From the NCBI GenBank assembly GCA_016866585.1, contig VGMB01000093.1, positions 1 through 6,457 of the forward strand: a stretch of DNA of 6,457 nt. Reading direction: 5' to 3'. Numbering within the stretch: position 1 is the first letter of the stretch; each line of letters opens with the position of its first letter. The translations under genes were made by a program, and so were the position numbers. This DNA is from Chlamydiota bacterium. Its GTDB lineage: Bacteria; Chlamydiota; Chlamydiia; Chlamydiales; Rhabdochlamydiaceae. Positions 5,182 through 6,457 of this stretch are shown here, one piece after another. Under the pieces are notes generated by a model. That model was not told the DNA's origin and searched no databases. It was given only the letters and a program-made list of their open reading frames with translations.

Positions 5182-6402
5182 TTAGTCCTGCTGACCCATT
5201 TTAAGTATTTTAAGACCAATGACATCCCCCATTTTAATAAGCTCTGCCTGAGCAACTTTTTTCCCTCCAACAGTGATGTAGACTCCTTGCTCAGGACGAA
5301 CTCCCATTTCGATGACGTTACCAGGGGAGAGTTGAAGTAGCTTATCTAGGCTCATTCGAATTCTATCTAGCTCTACTACAAGAGTTAGAGGAATTTCTCT
5401 TGAGGATATAAGTTTTTCTACGTTTTCTGTTGTTTCTTCTTTTTCAGACCACATATGTTCTGATTCATCATCGGCGGTATCTTCAAAAGAATCTGAGAAT
5501 TGTTCTTCTTGAGATTCTTCTTCATGGAATGATTCTTCCTCTGGGGGTAAGTTTTCGCTGGGCATAGGCTGCTGTTCCTCATAAAAAAATGCATAATCTT
5601 GTATTTTTAGACTGTTTCTTTTGATTTTAGCTCTAAATATTGGTGTGTCTTCGAGCAGAATAGTAGAGGATCCTTTTTGGGTCGAAGGGTCATAAGAGCA
5701 ATGCTCAAGAACGATGTAATCGCCATGTTTTAAGTTTTGCCATTCATTAACAGTTAGCGTTGTTCTGGCCAGCTCCAGTTTGAGTAGGACGTCTAATTCC
5801 TTAGATAGGGCATGATTTTTTAGATCTGGTAGCTTTTCTTTATAATGTTGGCAGATCGCTGTTTGCATGCCTGCAGAAACCGCCAGTTTTCCCCATAGAG
5901 TAGATCCGTTTAGACCAATGCTAATGTTGGCTACATAAAATGTATCCTCTTGAATTTGTTCATCTTCAAGGCGAGGATGGATGTCTGGATAAGAGCCTGT
6001 TTTTTCAAAACAGGCTAATGCCTCAAGCAGAAGGTACTTATAAAAACCCTCTTGCAGTCGTGGATCCGCAAATCCCTTTACTCCAGTTTCACAGAGAAGG
6101 GTGTTGGTGAATTTTTCCTTGTCTTCAGGTGTCATTATCCATAGGATCTGGCCTTCAAAAGGCATGATTTTAATGATCTCAAGGCTGTTTTCTAGCTTGG
6201 ATGATCGGAGAAGGTCATCTTTTTTAATCCACTCTGGAGATGCAGATGCGATATGTATATTATCGATCCCAATAGATGAAGATAAAGTTTTCGAAAAGGT
6301 ATCCCAGTCAAACTTAGGAAGAGATCCCCACATGGGTGTTTGCTGAGATTGCTGTAATACGGTATAGATTTTTTTTATCCAGTGATCATGCCCTGTGCTC
6401 AT
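5182..6402 (-). CDS. sctQ: T3SS cytoplasmic ring / sorting platform protein CdsQ (SctQ, FliM/FliN family)
   Basis: A 406-residue FliM/FliN-family protein forming the cytoplasmic platform that docks substrates and the ATPase complex at the injectisome base. Residues 331-402 are a clear C-terminal SpoA (FliN-type) domain: IPLTLVVELDRIRMSLDKLL, then LSPGNVIEM, a VYITVGGKKVAQAELIK strand pair, and a closing GDVIGLKILKM. Residues about 204-272 (LLKLELARTTLTVNEW...LKHGDYIVLEH) look like the first SpoA domain. The N-terminal 200 residues are the weakly conserved SctQ N-domain. A strongly acidic linker at about 280-330, with 21 Asp/Glu in roughly 50 residues, joins the two SpoA regions. The linker makes the protein longer than YscQ or SpaO (about 300 residues). 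Its ATG overlaps the stop of the upstream gene (ATGA), and pkn5 starts two bases after its stop, so the three genes form one operon. It has only a weak AGAAAG before its start, consistent with coupling to the upstream gene. Confidence 0.92.
   Translation of the reverse strand: MSTGHDHWIKKIYTVLQQSQQTPMWGSLPKFDWDTFSKTLSSSIGIDNIHIASASPEWIKKDDLLRSSKLENSLEIIKIMPFEGQILWIMTPEDKEKFTNTLLCETGVKGFADPRLQEGFYKYLLLEALACFEKTGSYPDIHPRLEDEQIQEDTFYVANISIGLNGSTLWGKLAVSAGMQTAICQHYKEKLPDLKNHALSKELDVLLKLELARTTLTVNEWQNLKHGDYIVLEHCSYDPSTQKGSSTILLEDTPIFRAKIKRNSLKIQDYAFFYEEQQPMPSENLPPEEESFHEEESQEEQFSDSFEDTADDESEHMWSEKEETTENVEKLISSREIPLTLVVELDRIRMSLDKLLQLSPGNVIEMGVRPEQGVYITVGGKKVAQAELIKMGDVIGLKILKMGQQD
5565..5580 (-). 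promoter_or_regulatory. Candidate internal ribosome binding site and start for a short CdsQ form
   Basis: The minus strand reads GAGGAA (5575-5580), nine bases later an in-frame ATG (5563-5565, codon 280). Initiation here would yield 127 residues comprising the acidic linker and the C-terminal SpoA domain. In YscQ, SpaO and Spa33 an internally initiated C-terminal SpoA fragment is an established functional subunit, so the arrangement is plausible. The spacing is on the long side, and GAGGAA also encodes part of an ordinary Glu-Glu pair. Confidence 0.35.
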
Positions 6403-6457
6403 TGCTTTCTACTGCCTTGTTGATCGGTATGGCTGTCATTTTCAGATTCTTTTTTTC
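6399..6457 (-). CDS. C-terminal end of the gene upstream of cdsQ, probably CdsP (SctP position)
   Basis: Eighteen codons and a TGA stop (6399-6401) are visible: KKESENDSHTDQQGSRKQ, a hydrophilic tail. The TGA overlaps the cdsQ ATG (6400-6402) as ATGA, a classic coupled junction. The tail alone carries no family signature. The assignment to the needle-length/substrate-switch protein CdsP (CT671 position) is inferred only from the conserved chlamydial order cdsN-cdsO-cdsP-cdsQ-pkn5. Confidence 0.6.
   Translation of the reverse strand, partial: KKESENDSHTDQQGSRKQ

Noticed and set aside
5140..6346. Plus-strand frames opposite cdsQ and the pkn5 start
   Set aside because: Antisense to well-supported genes, with no start signals or family features.

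Overview
The window looks like a member of the Chlamydiaceae. It is AT-rich and carries the diagnostic chlamydial type III secretion (T3SS) gene order cdsP - cdsQ (sctQ) - pkn5 - cdsC (sctC), all on the minus strand. Species cannot be fixed from the sequence alone. In the well-known C. trachomatis (CT672-CT673-CT674) and C. pneumoniae gene orders, pkn5 and the secretin gene are direct neighbours. Here they are about 1.9 kb apart.

Layout from right to left on the minus strand. First come the last 18 codons of a gene in the cdsP position (6399-6457), overlapping by ATGA with cdsQ (5182-6402), the cytoplasmic-ring/sorting-platform protein with two SpoA-type regions and a very acidic linker. Two bases after the cdsQ stop, pkn5 starts (3575-5179). 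It encodes a Hanks-type Ser/Thr kinase whose C-terminal half resembles a degenerate SpoIIE/PP2C-type phosphatase domain. At the left edge is the secretin gene cdsC (1-1708, C-terminal part outside the window), with a signal peptide, N-terminal ring domains and at least four tandem secretin_N-like modules.

Between pkn5 and cdsC, on the opposite strand, lies a two-gene cassette with its own ribosome binding sites: a beta-class carbonic anhydrase (2002-2619) and a GAMT-like SAM-dependent methyltransferase (2651-3538). Both appear freshly damaged. The carbonic anhydrase frame has one in-frame TAG at codon 38 (2113-2115) in an otherwise complete gene. The methyltransferase has an apparent one-base deletion near 3527-3532 that cuts off its final residues; the +1-shifted frame continues with a plausible C-terminus to 3571-3573, one base short of the pkn5 stop codon.

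The T3SS genes work together in the injectisome: CdsC forms the outer-membrane ring, CdsQ the cytoplasmic platform, CdsP probably acts in needle-length or substrate control, and Pkn5 is a kinase with an uncertain target. The cassette is metabolically unrelated to secretion and seems to be decaying in place. The 293-base gap at 1709-2001 is AT-rich and holds the divergent start regions of cdsC and the carbonic anhydrase. No RNA genes, CRISPR arrays or insertion sequences were seen.
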